This document shows, in pieces, positions 8,296 through 18,114 of a DNA stretch of 64,000 nucleotides. Numbering within the stretch: the first letter of the stretch is position 1; each line of letters opens with the position of its first letter. The notes beneath the pieces were generated by a model. The model searched no databases, was not told the origin of the DNA, and saw nothing but the letters and a program-made list of their open reading frames with translations. The position numbers and the translations under genes are program-made. The DNA is from an uncultured Gemmatimonadota bacterium (GTDB lineage: Bacteria > Gemmatimonadota > Gemmatimonadetes > Palauibacterales > Palauibacteraceae): positions 1 through 64,000 of the forward strand of contig CAJWLK010000008.1 in NCBI GenBank assembly GCA_913043255.1, in the 5' to 3' direction.

Positions 8296-10293
8296 TTAAT
8301 TTTGTCTTTCTTGATTGCCAGTCATTTTGGCTCGTCCGCCACCCCAGTGATCGTTGTAATCGAGCATAGCAGCCTCGAGTGCCTCCGACCTAGATCTCCC
8401 CCTATCAATAAAACCTATAAATGAATCAACAAAATCAGCGATTCGTTCTCCTGTTCGTCCATCGCGAAACTCATCAACATCCACGATAGCATCTTTGAAG
8501 TCGCCGAACTGAGGATCCGCAGTCGGGTCCTTCAGGAATTGTCCGGCACGTGAAATCACCTGGTCCATATCATCAAACACAACATCACGAGCAGACCATC
8601 CGAATCGATCTACCCATGCACCGGTAGGGGCATCTCTTGACTGCGCAGGATCCCAGAACACCGTGGGCACTTCCTCCAAGGCACACAACAGACCTCCGGA
8701 GTTCAGGCCAAGGGCCATCACCAAATCCGATCCGGCTGCGGCCTCACCAACATATTTTTCTCCGGTCAACATCTGAACTCTACCTTCTTGTATCATCTTT
8801 TCAATTTGCAACTCAATCTCCGGAAACAAAGCCGCCACCGCTGGCCCCTTAGACGCCTTGGCTTTGATGATCAAACCCAAGCTTGGATCTCGTTCCACCC
8901 AGTCCAAAATCTTTTGATAGAACACGACATGATAACGAGGAGGATAGATGGAAAGATCACCTAGTGACCGATCGATGATACCCACAACGCGTTTAACACC
9001 TGCGGCCTTCAATCTCATCCGATGGGTCTGAGCAGCTGCCATCCATTGCTCTCGATAATCTGCATGATCAAAAATGTTCCCCGCCTCCACTATGACCTCC
9101 GCTGGAGAACCCATTGCTTCAAGGACATCCGCATACCGTGAACCCCAAATGAACTGAACCTGCTGCATAGGAGTGATTCGTGCGTAAGGGACAGGGTAAT
9201 CACCCCAATGCATCCCTAGTTTAATCGCGTCCGTCACGTCACACGCGAGTGACAACGTTTCCGAACTCGACTCAGAAACGTCAAATATGACTCGGATTGC
9301 CTCCCCTTCCATAAAGGCTTGCCAGCGCCGGACATTAGTTGCTGCCACAAGCCATTGGATGAACCGCCACCGCCCCGCAGGCGCGTGCCATGCCCAGGCC
9401 CAGAGAGAAAACGCATTACGAAGATCCCGGAGGAGAGTTTTGCGACACGAGAGATGATACCGTGCCGTTTTGCGTCTCGACTGATTGGAATTCCGCGTCA
9501 GGATTCGACACCGATACCCGAGTTCTTCCAGTCTATCCAACGGCCTGTCTGTAGCCGGTCTCTTCGGAGAGCAGAAGAATACAACCGCCCGGTTGGGACT
9601 TAACCGCGAGGCACGATACCACCAGAGATCACCCCTAGGCCCAACTTCTCCGGTATCCGCCCCCCAGAAGCCCTGGATTGCCACTGACGATTTCAGTGTC
9701 GATCGTACTCCGCCGGACCGAAAACGAACGAGTTTAATGTGATTCCACAGGAGACGGAACCAGCGAACGATCACTAACCCCTTCAAGCTCGGGACCGGTT
9801 GGAAGCGGGTATTTTTCAACCATTTTACCCCAGCTTCCTCTAAGACTGGAGCAAGATCACCCATTCGAACGAGGGCTAGCCGTTCAGCCGTGGGGTCCTC
9901 GCGCTCAGCCACAAGGCACATCGCAACCATGTAATAGATTTCTTGGCTGATCCGCCGCCTAAAATAAGCTTCGCAGCGCGCCCTCGTTAGCCGTGTAGAA
10001 ATGCGTTGTAGCGGATTTCCGGAGGCCTCCAGCTGGCGCGCAACTCTTTCAGCAAGTCCATCTGAAGCAGACTGCGTCCAGTGCCAAAGCCCACCTCCAC
10101 CGGGCATTAACGACACAAAATCGAGGGTCATGGTCCGAACGTCGTCACACAAACCAAACCTCTTCATAACCTGCCCCGCCCAACGACCAGCTGGAGTTGC
10201 TGATAAGGAGGCCACCGTGCGAGTGGGGCCTACTAAAGACAAGAGCAGGATTCGAACCCCCGCGAGAAAATCCAAACGCTCAACTAAGATCAC
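8296..10293 (-). CDS. Large uncharacterised surface-carbohydrate protein, probable GT-B-type glycosyltransferase
   Basis: I do not recognise a named family for this 665-residue protein. The C-terminal half has short strand-helix units and VMALGLNSGGLLCALEEVP, like the acceptor/donor domain of GT-B enzymes related to TagF or KpsC/KpsS. No signal peptide is evident; only a short hydrophobic stretch lies near residues 10-25. The start is a GTG at 10293 without a clear ribosome-binding site, because a stop codon lies just upstream in frame. A possible terminator lies between it and the methyltransferase gene. Three other large proteins in this locus share this general plan. Confidence 0.5.
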   Translation of the reverse strand: MILVERLDFLAGVRILLLSLVGPTRTVASLSATPAGRWAGQVMKRFGLCDDVRTMTLDFVSLMPGGGGLWHWTQSASDGLAERVARQLEASGNPLQRISTRLTRARCEAYFRRRISQEIYYMVAMCLVAEREDPTAERLALVRMGDLAPVLEEAGVKWLKNTRFQPVPSLKGLVIVRWFRLLWNHIKLVRFRSGGVRSTLKSSVAIQGFWGADTGEVGPRGDLWWYRASRLSPNRAVVFFCSPKRPATDRPLDRLEELGYRCRILTRNSNQSRRKTARYHLSCRKTLLRDLRNAFSLWAWAWHAPAGRWRFIQWLVAATNVRRWQAFMEGEAIRVIFDVSESSSETLSLACDVTDAIKLGMHWGDYPVPYARITPMQQVQFIWGSRYADVLEAMGSPAEVIVEAGNIFDHADYREQWMAAAQTHRMRLKAAGVKRVVGIIDRSLGDLSIYPPRYHVVFYQKILDWVERDPSLGLIIKAKASKGPAVAALFPEIELQIEKMIQEGRVQMLTGEKYVGEAAAGSDLVMALGLNSGGLLCALEEVPTVFWDPAQSRDAPTGAWVDRFGWSARDVVFDDMDQVISRAGQFLKDPTADPQFGDFKDAIVDVDEFRDGRTGERIADFVDSFIGFIDRGRSRSEALEAAMLDYNDHWGGGRAKMTGNQERQN

Positions 10294-10328
10294 TGGAGAG
10301 CCGTTAATTCAGTACGCGAACTGGGCCG

Positions 10329-10352
10329 AAAAAGCCTGACGACATCACAGGC
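10329..10352 (-). terminator. Possible intrinsic terminator after the methyltransferase gene
   Basis: Read on the minus strand, GCCTG and CAGGC form a 5-bp GC-rich stem with a 9-nt loop, followed at once by five T residues. It lies 10 bp after the stop of the methyltransferase gene and 36 bp before the next gene. The stem is short, and a competing TGACG/CGTCA pairing exists, so it may only attenuate transcription. Confidence 0.4.
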
Positions 10353-10361
10353 GTCATCGGC

Positions 10362-11240
10362 CTAGTCATGTGAGAGTCTTTTAATGTGTGCCAGGAGAAC
10401 GTTCGGACTTCCGTATCCGGCACGCTTACGGAAAAGGGCCACAGCCGGGTTCAAACTGAACATCTTAGCCTCAGTAGATAGAGGTTCTTGCCTGACCACC
10501 TTACCCCCCGCGTGTGAAACCAACCGTTCAAGATCCCCGGGGGAGAGCTCGAAAACGTGCTGTACCGCAGGACCGGCACCTGGCTGTTTCTTTACGACAC
10601 CCGTCTGGTTTCGCCATGGAATTGAGAGAAAAACGCCCTTGCGCGAGACTCGGAGTAATTCACGGAGCAATAGAAGTGGGTTGTGGCTGTGTTCTAAACA
10701 CTCAAACGAGAGACAGTAGTCGAACCGATCATCCTCGAGTTCTATGCGGTCGTCTTCCATCTTAATCCAGCCCCATCCCTTTTCCTTTGCCTCCTTAAGG
10801 TGCTCCTCCAATACATTTGCGATGTGCCCCCTGCTGGTTTCTATCTCCATCAAGTCATAAAAGAGCGATGAAGATCCTCCAACATCCAGGAATGTCGCGC
10901 GTTGCATCTCTCCCGAGGCGAGTTGTCTCTTGATGAAGTCCACGGTAGAGAAGATCCTCGTCTTCACTTTGTTGAGATTGGGCACCTTATGTGGTGAGCC
11001 AACGTGGAAAGAAAGAACGGTCTCATCATCTAGCACGCGTGCAACCGTTTCGTTCTCAATTTCTCGGTACCGTCGCCTAGTCACTTTTACATATTCTGCG
11101 GCCGGATCGACCCGAAACATGGAGTAAAAAGTGCGTAACCCACTACGCAGCACGTTCCTTACATATGGAGACGAAACAAAAAAATGTTGTAACCTTACAC
11201 TCACTAATTTCCCCCCACGTTCACGAGATTTTTCCGACAT
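10362..11240 (-). CDS. Class I SAM-dependent methyltransferase
   Basis: The 292-residue protein has the SAM-binding motif I ATFLDVGGSSSLF near residue 125, and the later FDYCLSFECLEHSHNP typical of class I methyltransferases. An N-terminal extension of about 100 residues precedes the core. It probably methylates a sugar hydroxyl or a glycan end, given its neighbours. The ATG at 11240 overlaps the upstream glycosyltransferase by 20 nt. A GTG at 11204, preceded by a G-rich ribosome-binding stretch, would remove the overlap and is a fair alternative start. Confidence 0.7.
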   Translation of the reverse strand: MSEKSRERGGKLVSVRLQHFFVSSPYVRNVLRSGLRTFYSMFRVDPAAEYVKVTRRRYREIENETVARVLDDETVLSFHVGSPHKVPNLNKVKTRIFSTVDFIKRQLASGEMQRATFLDVGGSSSLFYDLMEIETSRGHIANVLEEHLKEAKEKGWGWIKMEDDRIELEDDRFDYCLSFECLEHSHNPLLLLRELLRVSRKGVFLSIPWRNQTGVVKKQPGAGPAVQHVFELSPGDLERLVSHAGGKVVRQEPLSTEAKMFSLNPAVALFRKRAGYGSPNVLLAHIKRLSHD

Positions 11241-12057
11241 TCATCAATGAGGATACATCGTAGGAGTGTCGGAGACGCCGAACTTTAATTCTTGAGGCAT
11301 CGACCACGGTACTACTCCCCGTTCGCAAAAAACTCACCGTGGAATGCCCTTGGTTAACTAAATGGACAGGAATGAAACAGATTTCCACACCCGCCTCCGC
11401 TAATAGAAAGCACAGCTCCACATCGAATAGAAAACCGTCGATTGTGAGCATCGGGAAAAGTAAGTCGGCCAACTCCCCGCTAAATCCCTTCAATCCACAC
11501 TGGGTGTCGATGTCCCGGCGTCCCACAAGAAATGTTGATACGAATCGAACAATACGGCCGGCAACCCTCCGGCCCCGGGAGATCTCGACGATACTGGATT
11601 CTGGGTGCTGTCGGTTTCCGAAGACGGCTTGGTACCGTTCGGATCCAAGCCGTTCGAGACAATTCGACATGTTCTCCAGACGATATGGAAGATCCACATC
11701 CGTAAAGATCCTGTATTTGCCGCGCGCTTCAGCCATCCCGGCTATCACAGCCTTCCCTTTGCCACGATTTTCTTCGAATCGAATCCCTTTGCATCCACTG
11801 TCTTGTGCGAAGCGTTGCACAAGATTCCATGTCCCGTCTTCACTTCCATCATCAACCATGATGATTTCCCAAGACGAACTCAGAGTATCGAGGTGTTCGC
11901 AAAGGGTATCGAATGACCGCTCGACAAAGGGGGCACAATTGTAACAAGGCAAGATGATTGAAACCTCGCACGAACCGTGCAGTTGACTGTCTTTGGAATC
12001 AACACTCACGTGAGACAGAGCCTGGTTGTGGGACCGTTGGAACTGAGACGCACTCAT
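11221..12057 (-). CDS. Family 2 glycosyltransferase, polyprenyl/dolichyl-phosphate glycosyltransferase type
   Basis: The GT-A domain opens with VSIILPCYNCAPFVERS, has VDDGSEDGT, the DXD-like IFTDVDLPY and the family-typical IDTQCGLKGFSG. This pattern matches dolichyl- or undecaprenyl-phosphate glucose/mannose synthases, which charge a lipid carrier with one sugar on the cytoplasmic side. I chose the ATG at 12057 rather than the longer option at 12126, because the longer one would overlap the upstream gene by 67 nt. With this start the gap is 2 nt. The neighbouring GT39-like protein would be the natural user of its product. Confidence 0.75.
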   Translation of the reverse strand: MSASQFQRSHNQALSHVSVDSKDSQLHGSCEVSIILPCYNCAPFVERSFDTLCEHLDTLSSSWEIIMVDDGSEDGTWNLVQRFAQDSGCKGIRFEENRGKGKAVIAGMAEARGKYRIFTDVDLPYRLENMSNCLERLGSERYQAVFGNRQHPESSIVEISRGRRVAGRIVRFVSTFLVGRRDIDTQCGLKGFSGELADLLFPMLTIDGFLFDVELCFLLAEAGVEICFIPVHLVNQGHSTVSFLRTGSSTVVDASRIKVRRLRHSYDVSSLMNVGKIS

Positions 12058-12059
12058 TT

Positions 12060-13661
12060 CTACGTAGGAGTGGTGACCGAACTCGAACCAGCACCCCGTC
12101 TTTCGGTATGGCGAGTCAGTCCCCAAAGGCTATTGAGTGCGACCGAAGCCAAAGTCAAAAACGTAAAGTTGCTGGCAAGAAGATAATCCGGGTTGACTAG
12201 AATCCAGGTCAGTGTGCCACTGTAGTAAATCACCGGTAACAGTGTGATAAGTAGAATCTGAAACTCTCTACGCCATACCAGATTCAGAACGCCCAGCAAA
12301 TAACAAACGGGAAGTAACATCGGTACAAGAAAGATAAGCACCCGAACAACCAGATCGAACGCATCCAGCACTACGGACCATAGGATACCCAGCTCTCGGT
12401 GTAAGTACCGCACAACACGACCAGACAAACTCAAGCCTGAACCTCCCTCCCGCAGCCCAACCTCATCTTCCGTACCATCTGGAACCTCAGTTCGTTGCGG
12501 TCCGACTCCCTTAACGAATCTTCCTTTCAGAGTCTCGTCATGCAGGGTCCAGGGTAAAACAATTCGGATAAAGTTGTATGCGGAACTTGTTACGAAGAGG
12601 AAAGGATCATCTCTCAGAGCCTCACGCATCTCTGCACGCACAGCGGGAACAATCGCCTTCTCGGCACTATCAGTATGGACCATTCCTCGGGCAGTCGCCT
12701 CTTCCTCCGTATAGATCCACGGGTAATCCTCATTGACAAAATGCGAATTATCAAAGCGAGCCAATGCCGATGCGAAGGCAACGGTCCCATTATTTTGAAT
12801 TGGCCTGAAATCCCCCGTATACGCGTAGTTCCTTACGAGAAAAGGCATTAGGACAATGGCAAACCCGAGATAGCACACTGCCGTGCGAACAAAATCAGTC
12901 TTATGAAGGCCTTTAAGCAGGAATGCTATAGCACCCAGTTCGAGTATTGGGAAAAGTAACAGTTTTGAATCTGTATTGAGAGCAAAACCATAAACCAAAG
13001 CGGACAGGATCATTATTTTTCGTGAATGTCTCCCGTCTAAGTGCTTCAGGAACAAGTAGATCATCCCGAGAACGAACACGAAGTTCAGGTTCGAATAGCT
13101 AGTCCTAACAGAGGGGAAGATGAGCGAATCAAAATACGTGGCGTTCAAAAGACCTGCTATTAGAGCCACACGGGAGCCAAAAAGTTTTTCTACGATCAGA
13201 TAAAGAAGAAGCGTTCCCAAAACCGCATTGATAACCACCATAGTCAGGGCTAGGGCGGACGTGGAAAAGCCAAATAGCGCGTACGTAACAAATCTTACAA
13301 TTCCGAAGAAAGGAGCACGGAGAAAATCTGCTTGGGAGCCCAAGCTGAACGATGCAACATCTCCGATCGTTACATCCGTTCCTCCATTAGCACCCAAGAC
13401 ACGTCCGAGAGGATCGTGACTGAAGTTTGGGTCTTGTAAGATGTTCCAGACATTAAAGGCCACGTGCGTTAGTACTGCGAGGAGGATGAGCCCCGTCAAA
13501 ACTCGGATTCGAGAGTATGGAAACTCCGAGTCTGCCTCTTTAACCTCCGAGAATTTGCTCCTAATACTCACCCAAGCTCCATGATCGGAAGGGCTACGAT
13601 TTCCAGCCTGATCAGCCAAATCACATCTCCTTCCAGTGATCTGACCCTGTTGTGATACCAC
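12060..13661 (-). CDS. Polytopic membrane glycosyltransferase, GT39/ArnT-like
   Basis: This protein of up to 533 residues has about ten to twelve transmembrane helices. Early residues after the first helix are acidic and polar, as in ArnT/PMT-type enzymes that use polyprenyl-phosphate sugars in the periplasm. The ATG at 13661 overlaps the upstream gene by 41 nt. A GTG at 13571 (Val31), preceded by GGAG at 5 nt spacing, avoids most of that and sits just before the first hydrophobic helix. It is paired with the lipid-carrier glycosyltransferase downstream, so the two probably add a side-branch sugar. Confidence 0.6.
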   Translation of the reverse strand: MVSQQGQITGRRCDLADQAGNRSPSDHGAWVSIRSKFSEVKEADSEFPYSRIRVLTGLILLAVLTHVAFNVWNILQDPNFSHDPLGRVLGANGGTDVTIGDVASFSLGSQADFLRAPFFGIVRFVTYALFGFSTSALALTMVVINAVLGTLLLYLIVEKLFGSRVALIAGLLNATYFDSLIFPSVRTSYSNLNFVFVLGMIYLFLKHLDGRHSRKIMILSALVYGFALNTDSKLLLFPILELGAIAFLLKGLHKTDFVRTAVCYLGFAIVLMPFLVRNYAYTGDFRPIQNNGTVAFASALARFDNSHFVNEDYPWIYTEEEATARGMVHTDSAEKAIVPAVRAEMREALRDDPFLFVTSSAYNFIRIVLPWTLHDETLKGRFVKGVGPQRTEVPDGTEDEVGLREGGSGLSLSGRVVRYLHRELGILWSVVLDAFDLVVRVLIFLVPMLLPVCYLLGVLNLVWRREFQILLITLLPVIYYSGTLTWILVNPDYLLASNFTFLTLASVALNSLWGLTRHTERRGAGSSSVTTPT

Positions 13662-15627
13662 CAGGAATGGAATCTAAGAACACATGGTTCATGTGGTCAG
13701 CAATCCGTTCAGCAGCATTTCCATCTAAGCCAGTGATCTGACGTTCCACAAAATCTTCCTCTTGCGGCGGCAGCATATCACGTTCCTTCATCACGGTGGA
13801 AAGCTCCAGTGGATCACAAATGATTGGTACAAGGTTCACGCCATCAATTAGAGGACTCAGATTTAATCCTCCAGGCAGGGTGACACAGATCACATTTTTG
13901 CCCATCGCCATCGCCTCGAGTCCAGCTGTTGAGAGCGTGGTAACTACCGTATCCGACAGCTCCATCAGTTGGTAGATAGGAGCTTCCGCAACCAGTGCGT
14001 GTCCCTTTAGGAGAAAAGGAGAACGGGCAACGAATTCTTCTCTTCCACCTTTGCTTACATTGGGAGGAAATTTCCAGAGAAACAAATATCTCTCTGGGTC
14101 GAGGTCATCGATCGCAGTGTCCACAAACTCCGCAAACTGTTGCATATCGTGGGGAACCGGGACGAGCAGCATAATCTGTTTACTCTCCCGACGAGCTGAC
14201 GCTACGACCTCAGCAATTTCGCGATTCACTTTCCCCTCAACCGTTATACGGAGGTTATCGAAGCGGGGTGCCCCCAGAGAGAAAAGCCTGTCCTCCGGAT
14301 ATCCTGACTCGCTCAAGCACTGTTTTATTATTGATCCATCGATGTAATAGGCTGATGCCAGTGGTAATTGGATGCCGTTTCCACCCTCCTCGGGACCTAG
14401 AAAATCTTGGGGGTCGTTAATCGCTAACAGCAGGTTGGAAGCAAAACTTCCATGTTGAATGGCAACATTGCGGCAATCAACCTCCGCGTCTGCAGCACCG
14501 TAGAGTATTGCTTTCCCCCATGAGTACTCGAAGAACGGATGAATCAATTCCGGAACCCGGCATTCCTCAACGAAACGCCGAATAGCTGTTATGTAGAGAA
14601 GATTCAAAGGGACCGTGATCATGGACGAAAAGATCTCGCTCCTCATAACATGGCTAAGATCCATCCCGCGGAACTCGAAAACTTCACGGTATCGGCTTTT
14701 GAGAAGCCGCCCAAAAATAATGTAATAAGCCGGTGACAGGAGCAGCCTCAACGCATCACCCACCTTCATATATGTTTCCAAAACAGTGTATGGCACCCCC
14801 GCTAAGGATGACATAGATCTGAGTTGGTCGATGTCCGTCGAAACATCCCTAATTTTGCGAACAAAGTGCGTCCCATTCACGTTCACCAGATATCCAACCC
14901 GCCGACCGCTTCTCTGACCTAGGACGCTAGGTAACCGCCTGTAGAAGCGGTCGTAGCGGAACTCATCTTGCTCCAACCATGTACGCGAGAACTGAGTGTA
15001 GAACCATACATCCGCGCTCTCCTCACTCAACCGCCCTATTCGCATGAGAAGGACTTTTGTTGTCAGGAAGCGAAATAGCACTCGGATTCTCTTGAGGCCT
15101 ATTTTGACCCATTCTACGCACCGTTCACGGCGCCCCATCGGATGGTTTCCTGCAAATACAACTTGTAACCCTAGGCCCTTCAACAGGGGGTTGAAGAAGT
15201 GGTAACCGATCGGGCGTGAGGAAAAAACAATTACTTTCTCCCAATCGGAGTCCTTCAGTCGTTCCTTGAGATATTCTCCAATGCATGCAAAGAAGAAGCT
15301 GGGGTGGACCTTGTTATTCTTTTCCGCCAGTGAGGACAGGGCCCAAACCGAAGAAGAAGCTCTTCGCGTGACGGGGGACAGAAAGTCAGATTCCATTCCC
15401 CCTACTACGCGCGGAATGGATGACACAAAATTTGCAAACGGTCGATTAAGCCACCGAGAAATCTCGGTAAGTTTCTCACTGGGCGTCACCACTTGCACCG
15501 GCGCCAACAGCGTTCGCACCTCCCCATCGCTCAGCCTAGAGAGGTTGATGGCCAGATCGATTCCATTCCCTCGGAGGTGTCGGTCACACTCCTTTTTAAG
15601 GTCCTGCCGTAATAGGCAGGGCGACAA
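13621..15627 (-). CDS. Large surface-polysaccharide protein, probable GT-B-type transferase
   Basis: This 668-residue protein has no family I can name with certainty. The C-terminal third has QIMLLVPVPHDM, FLWKFPPNVS and the late MELSDTVVTTLSTAGLEAM. That is the pattern of the C-terminal Rossmann domain of GT-B enzymes in capsule assembly, such as the CDP-glycerol transferase or KpsC families. No signal peptide or clear membrane anchor is visible. It is encoded ahead of the GT39-like gene and overlaps it if the longer start is used. A 92-bp gap precedes it. Confidence 0.5.
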   Translation of the reverse strand: MSPCLLRQDLKKECDRHLRGNGIDLAINLSRLSDGEVRTLLAPVQVVTPSEKLTEISRWLNRPFANFVSSIPRVVGGMESDFLSPVTRRASSSVWALSSLAEKNNKVHPSFFFACIGEYLKERLKDSDWEKVIVFSSRPIGYHFFNPLLKGLGLQVVFAGNHPMGRRERCVEWVKIGLKRIRVLFRFLTTKVLLMRIGRLSEESADVWFYTQFSRTWLEQDEFRYDRFYRRLPSVLGQRSGRRVGYLVNVNGTHFVRKIRDVSTDIDQLRSMSSLAGVPYTVLETYMKVGDALRLLLSPAYYIIFGRLLKSRYREVFEFRGMDLSHVMRSEIFSSMITVPLNLLYITAIRRFVEECRVPELIHPFFEYSWGKAILYGAADAEVDCRNVAIQHGSFASNLLLAINDPQDFLGPEEGGNGIQLPLASAYYIDGSIIKQCLSESGYPEDRLFSLGAPRFDNLRITVEGKVNREIAEVVASARRESKQIMLLVPVPHDMQQFAEFVDTAIDDLDPERYLFLWKFPPNVSKGGREEFVARSPFLLKGHALVAEAPIYQLMELSDTVVTTLSTAGLEAMAMGKNVICVTLPGGLNLSPLIDGVNLVPIICDPLELSTVMKERDMLPPQEEDFVERQITGLDGNAAERIADHMNHVFLDSIPGGITTGSDHWKEM

Positions 15628-15719
15628 AATCAGGAGCGAATTGGACTCAGAAATATTCAGGACTATCAGGTAGGGAAGGTACGGGGCCGATTGGGAACCG
15701 AATGTTCCTCGGACACAAC

Positions 15720-16274
15720 CTATTCAAGTCGTTTGAACTCATCTCGCAGCACATTCGTATAGTAAGCTGAGTAATAGACACCATTCTTATAGAGATAGTC
15801 AGGCACTTCCCCTACAATCTTGTACCCACTCGCCTCCGCTGCCTTGAGCGATGGAACATTCTCCTTGATGATCCATGCATATATCCTATTCAAATTTATT
15901 CGATCAAAACCATATTCGGTAATCATATTCCAGACGTCACGTCCGTACCCTCGGCCCCAGAAATCTTTGCTCCCGATCATGATGCCAAGCTGCGCCGATC
16001 GATGCACCCAATCGATATCATGGAGGCCAACGTTCCCGATGTGAGTTCCAGTCTCACGGTGCACAATTGCCAGAAGCACATCTGACGAGGAGGATGAAGC
16101 CGACTGCATGTAGGCGCGTTGTTTTTCCCTCGTGTTTGGAAAAATCCCCTTGTCCTGATAGCGGGTGACTTCAGGATCATTCAGCCACGCGTACCATGCA
16201 CCGTCTACGTCACTTTCTCTTGGTTCCCGGAGGTATATTTCTCCGCGCTCCATGAAGGGCGTGTCTACCGTCAT
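15720..16274 (-). CDS. GNAT N-acetyltransferase (RimJ/RimL type)
   Basis: The 184-residue protein has a GNAT fold: the N-terminal LREPRESDVDGAWYAWLNDP of RimJ/RimL-like members, IGNVGLHDIDWVHRSAQLGI, the acetyl-CoA loop GRGYGRDVWN, and the C-terminal NVPSLKAAEASGYKIVG. In sugar loci such enzymes N-acylate amino sugars, as PseH does in pseudaminic acid synthesis. It lies 2 nt after the cytidylyltransferase gene, so the two are in one operon. A second GNAT of the same type lies at 27369-27932. Confidence 0.8.
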   Translation of the reverse strand: MTVDTPFMERGEIYLREPRESDVDGAWYAWLNDPEVTRYQDKGIFPNTREKQRAYMQSASSSSSDVLLAIVHRETGTHIGNVGLHDIDWVHRSAQLGIMIGSKDFWGRGYGRDVWNMITEYGFDRINLNRIYAWIIKENVPSLKAAEASGYKIVGEVPDYLYKNGVYYSAYYTNVLRDEFKRLE

Positions 16275-16276
16275 AT

Positions 16277-17053
16277 TCAGTGTGCCTCGTCGAATCCCTT
16301 CTGTTTGAGATAGCTTTCCGCATGGTGGATATCTTCCGGAACATCCACACCGACGGGTGCATGGTCTACCTGGACCAGAAGCGAATCAAAATGATTTGCC
16401 GCCAAGCGGAGTACATGCGTGTCCTCGGCGATCTCCAGGTCGGACGGTTCCGTGACCGCGAAGCGCTCAAGCGCAGCGGCCCGCCAAAGATACAACCCCA
16501 CCTGACCATAGTAGGATACGTTCTTTCTCCCTTTAAAATCGTGGGGTATAGCGAAACGCGAGAAAAATAAGGCTCGAGAGCGATGATCCATCGCCACTTT
16601 AACGATATGCGCATTCTCAGCATCAACAGGTGAAATTTCCGCGTATGCGAGCGCCACATCAAAATCGCTCTCTAGACTCTCTTGGATGAAGGCATCAATT
16701 GCATCTCCCTCTAGCGTGGGCTCATCCCCTTGAATTTCCGCCACAAAATCCCCACCCACCTTTCTGCACACCTCATTGGATCTTTCTGAGCAGTTTCGAT
16801 GGTCCGGTGATGTCATCACACATGGAATTCCTTGCCGTTTACAGTACTCCGATATCTCCTCACCATCCGTAGCAACATAAACCTCATCCAACGTGCTGCA
16901 TGAAGCCGCATTCTCGTACACCCAACCAATCATCTCCTTACCCAAAATCTTGGCCAAAGGTTTTCCGAAGAAACGACTTGATGCCATTCGAGCGGGAATC
17001 ACACCGATCACACGTTGCCCCGCTAGCTGTTCGGGTTCAAGCATAGCTTTCAC
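16277..17053 (-). CDS. KdsB-like 3-deoxy-manno-octulosonate cytidylyltransferase family protein
   Basis: The 258-residue protein has VIPARMASSRFFGKPLAKI at its N-terminus, the CTP-binding signature of KdsB, and the internal FVAEIQGDEPTLEGDAID (KdsB has VVNVQGDEPLI). KdsB makes CMP-KDO from CTP and KDO. The typical signature has RLPGKPL, and here it reads RFFGKPL, so this may be a diverged paralogue that activates another 3-deoxy-ulosonic acid. The genes on both sides (GNAT, Gfo oxidoreductase, HisC-like aminotransferase) favour that. It overlaps the upstream Gfo gene by 4 nt. Confidence 0.75.
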   Translation of the reverse strand: MKAMLEPEQLAGQRVIGVIPARMASSRFFGKPLAKILGKEMIGWVYENAASCSTLDEVYVATDGEEISEYCKRQGIPCVMTSPDHRNCSERSNEVCRKVGGDFVAEIQGDEPTLEGDAIDAFIQESLESDFDVALAYAEISPVDAENAHIVKVAMDHRSRALFFSRFAIPHDFKGRKNVSYYGQVGLYLWRAAALERFAVTEPSDLEIAEDTHVLRLAANHFDSLLVQVDHAPVGVDVPEDIHHAESYLKQKGFDEAH

Positions 17054-18078
17054 GCAAAATCGACTGTCTTGTCAGCATATTTATCGTCTAAAGGAAGGTC
17101 GATTTTCCGGTTCCCTTCGTCATGCGATACGTGGAAAGCCAGTGTAACCTCCAAAGCCTTCATTCCATCCTCGCCTGTGCAACTTATGGGGCCATCACCA
17201 AGTAACTCGGTTAAAGCACGTTTCGTAAGCTCTACGATGTCAAAGTGATCCTTCGTCTCGAATGGAATCTCTCCGAGAGGTAGTACATAACGAGTCAATG
17301 GGGCCGCACGATCTTCCTTACTTCGTGCTGAGAGGCGCCAAATATTCTGCAACTCGTTCACGTATGCTTGACCAAACGTTCCCACAAGCTGGAGGACGTA
17401 TGGAACACCCGTATCTTCAGAAGTATCTACAAAACCTCTTGTTCCATTCTCGAACAGGACGATCCCGAAACCTCCAGGATCTTCAAATTGTGAACCTCGA
17501 ACATTTGGTGTGCCCGTCTGATCAATGAAGCCAATCACAGACTGAGGCTCACTCCCCGACAGATACCGCATTTTATCGAAGACATGGGTACCTTGGTTTG
17601 CGAGGCCAACACTCCCACAGTGGAAATACATATGCCGGAGGTCTCCAATAGCACCTTCAGAAATTCTACGCTTCAACTCGCGTTGGTTAGATAACCATCG
17701 CGCAACGTGGTTAACAGCCAGACGAACCCCTAATTCATGGCATTCGTCGACCATGGCCCTCGCCTCTCGAAGGTTTGTGGCCATCGGTTTTTCACAAAGA
17801 ATTCGTTTAATACCCGCTCGGGCCGAGGCTATTACTAATGCGGCATGACTCGGTGAGTTGGTCGCTATACTCACGACGTCCAGGTCGACTTCTTCTAAAA
17901 GGGCTTCCGGCTCTGAGTACACACATGATGATGGGAGATCTGGAAGCATGGTACGCACCTTGTCCGGATCATAGTCACAAATCGCCTGGACTTTGATCCC
18001 CATCTGTTCATATGCGGCATAGTGCCTCTGGCCCATTCCGCCGAAACCAATAATTCCTGCACTAATCGCGGTTTCCAA
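17050..18078 (-). CDS. Gfo/Idh/MocA family oxidoreductase
   Basis: The 342-residue protein starts with AGIIGFGGMGQRHYAAY, carries the hallmark LCEKPMATN near residue 95, and has VGLANQGTHVFDKM with the conserved active-site His. The start codon at 18078 is TTG, preceded by AGGGG at about 9 nt. It probably oxidises or reduces a sugar carbon before or after the amination done by the aminotransferase encoded just upstream. Its stop overlaps the start of the KdsB-like gene by 4 nt. The substrate is unknown. Confidence 0.85.
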   Translation of the reverse strand: METAISAGIIGFGGMGQRHYAAYEQMGIKVQAICDYDPDKVRTMLPDLPSSCVYSEPEALLEEVDLDVVSIATNSPSHAALVIASARAGIKRILCEKPMATNLREARAMVDECHELGVRLAVNHVARWLSNQRELKRRISEGAIGDLRHMYFHCGSVGLANQGTHVFDKMRYLSGSEPQSVIGFIDQTGTPNVRGSQFEDPGGFGIVLFENGTRGFVDTSEDTGVPYVLQLVGTFGQAYVNELQNIWRLSARSKEDRAAPLTRYVLPLGEIPFETKDHFDIVELTKRALTELLGDGPISCTGEDGMKALEVTLAFHVSHDEGNRKIDLPLDDKYADKTVDFA

Positions 18079-18114
18079 TATGTTTTTCCCCTATTTTTCT
18101 ATTTTCCTAGGCCT

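Noticed and set aside
10245-10263. A tRNA T-arm-like sequence (GGGTTCGAATCC type, minus strand) near the start of the 8296-10293 gene
   Set aside because: The T-stem has a mismatch, I found no matching acceptor, D or anticodon arms around it, and it overlaps a coding frame. Coincidence is the better explanation.
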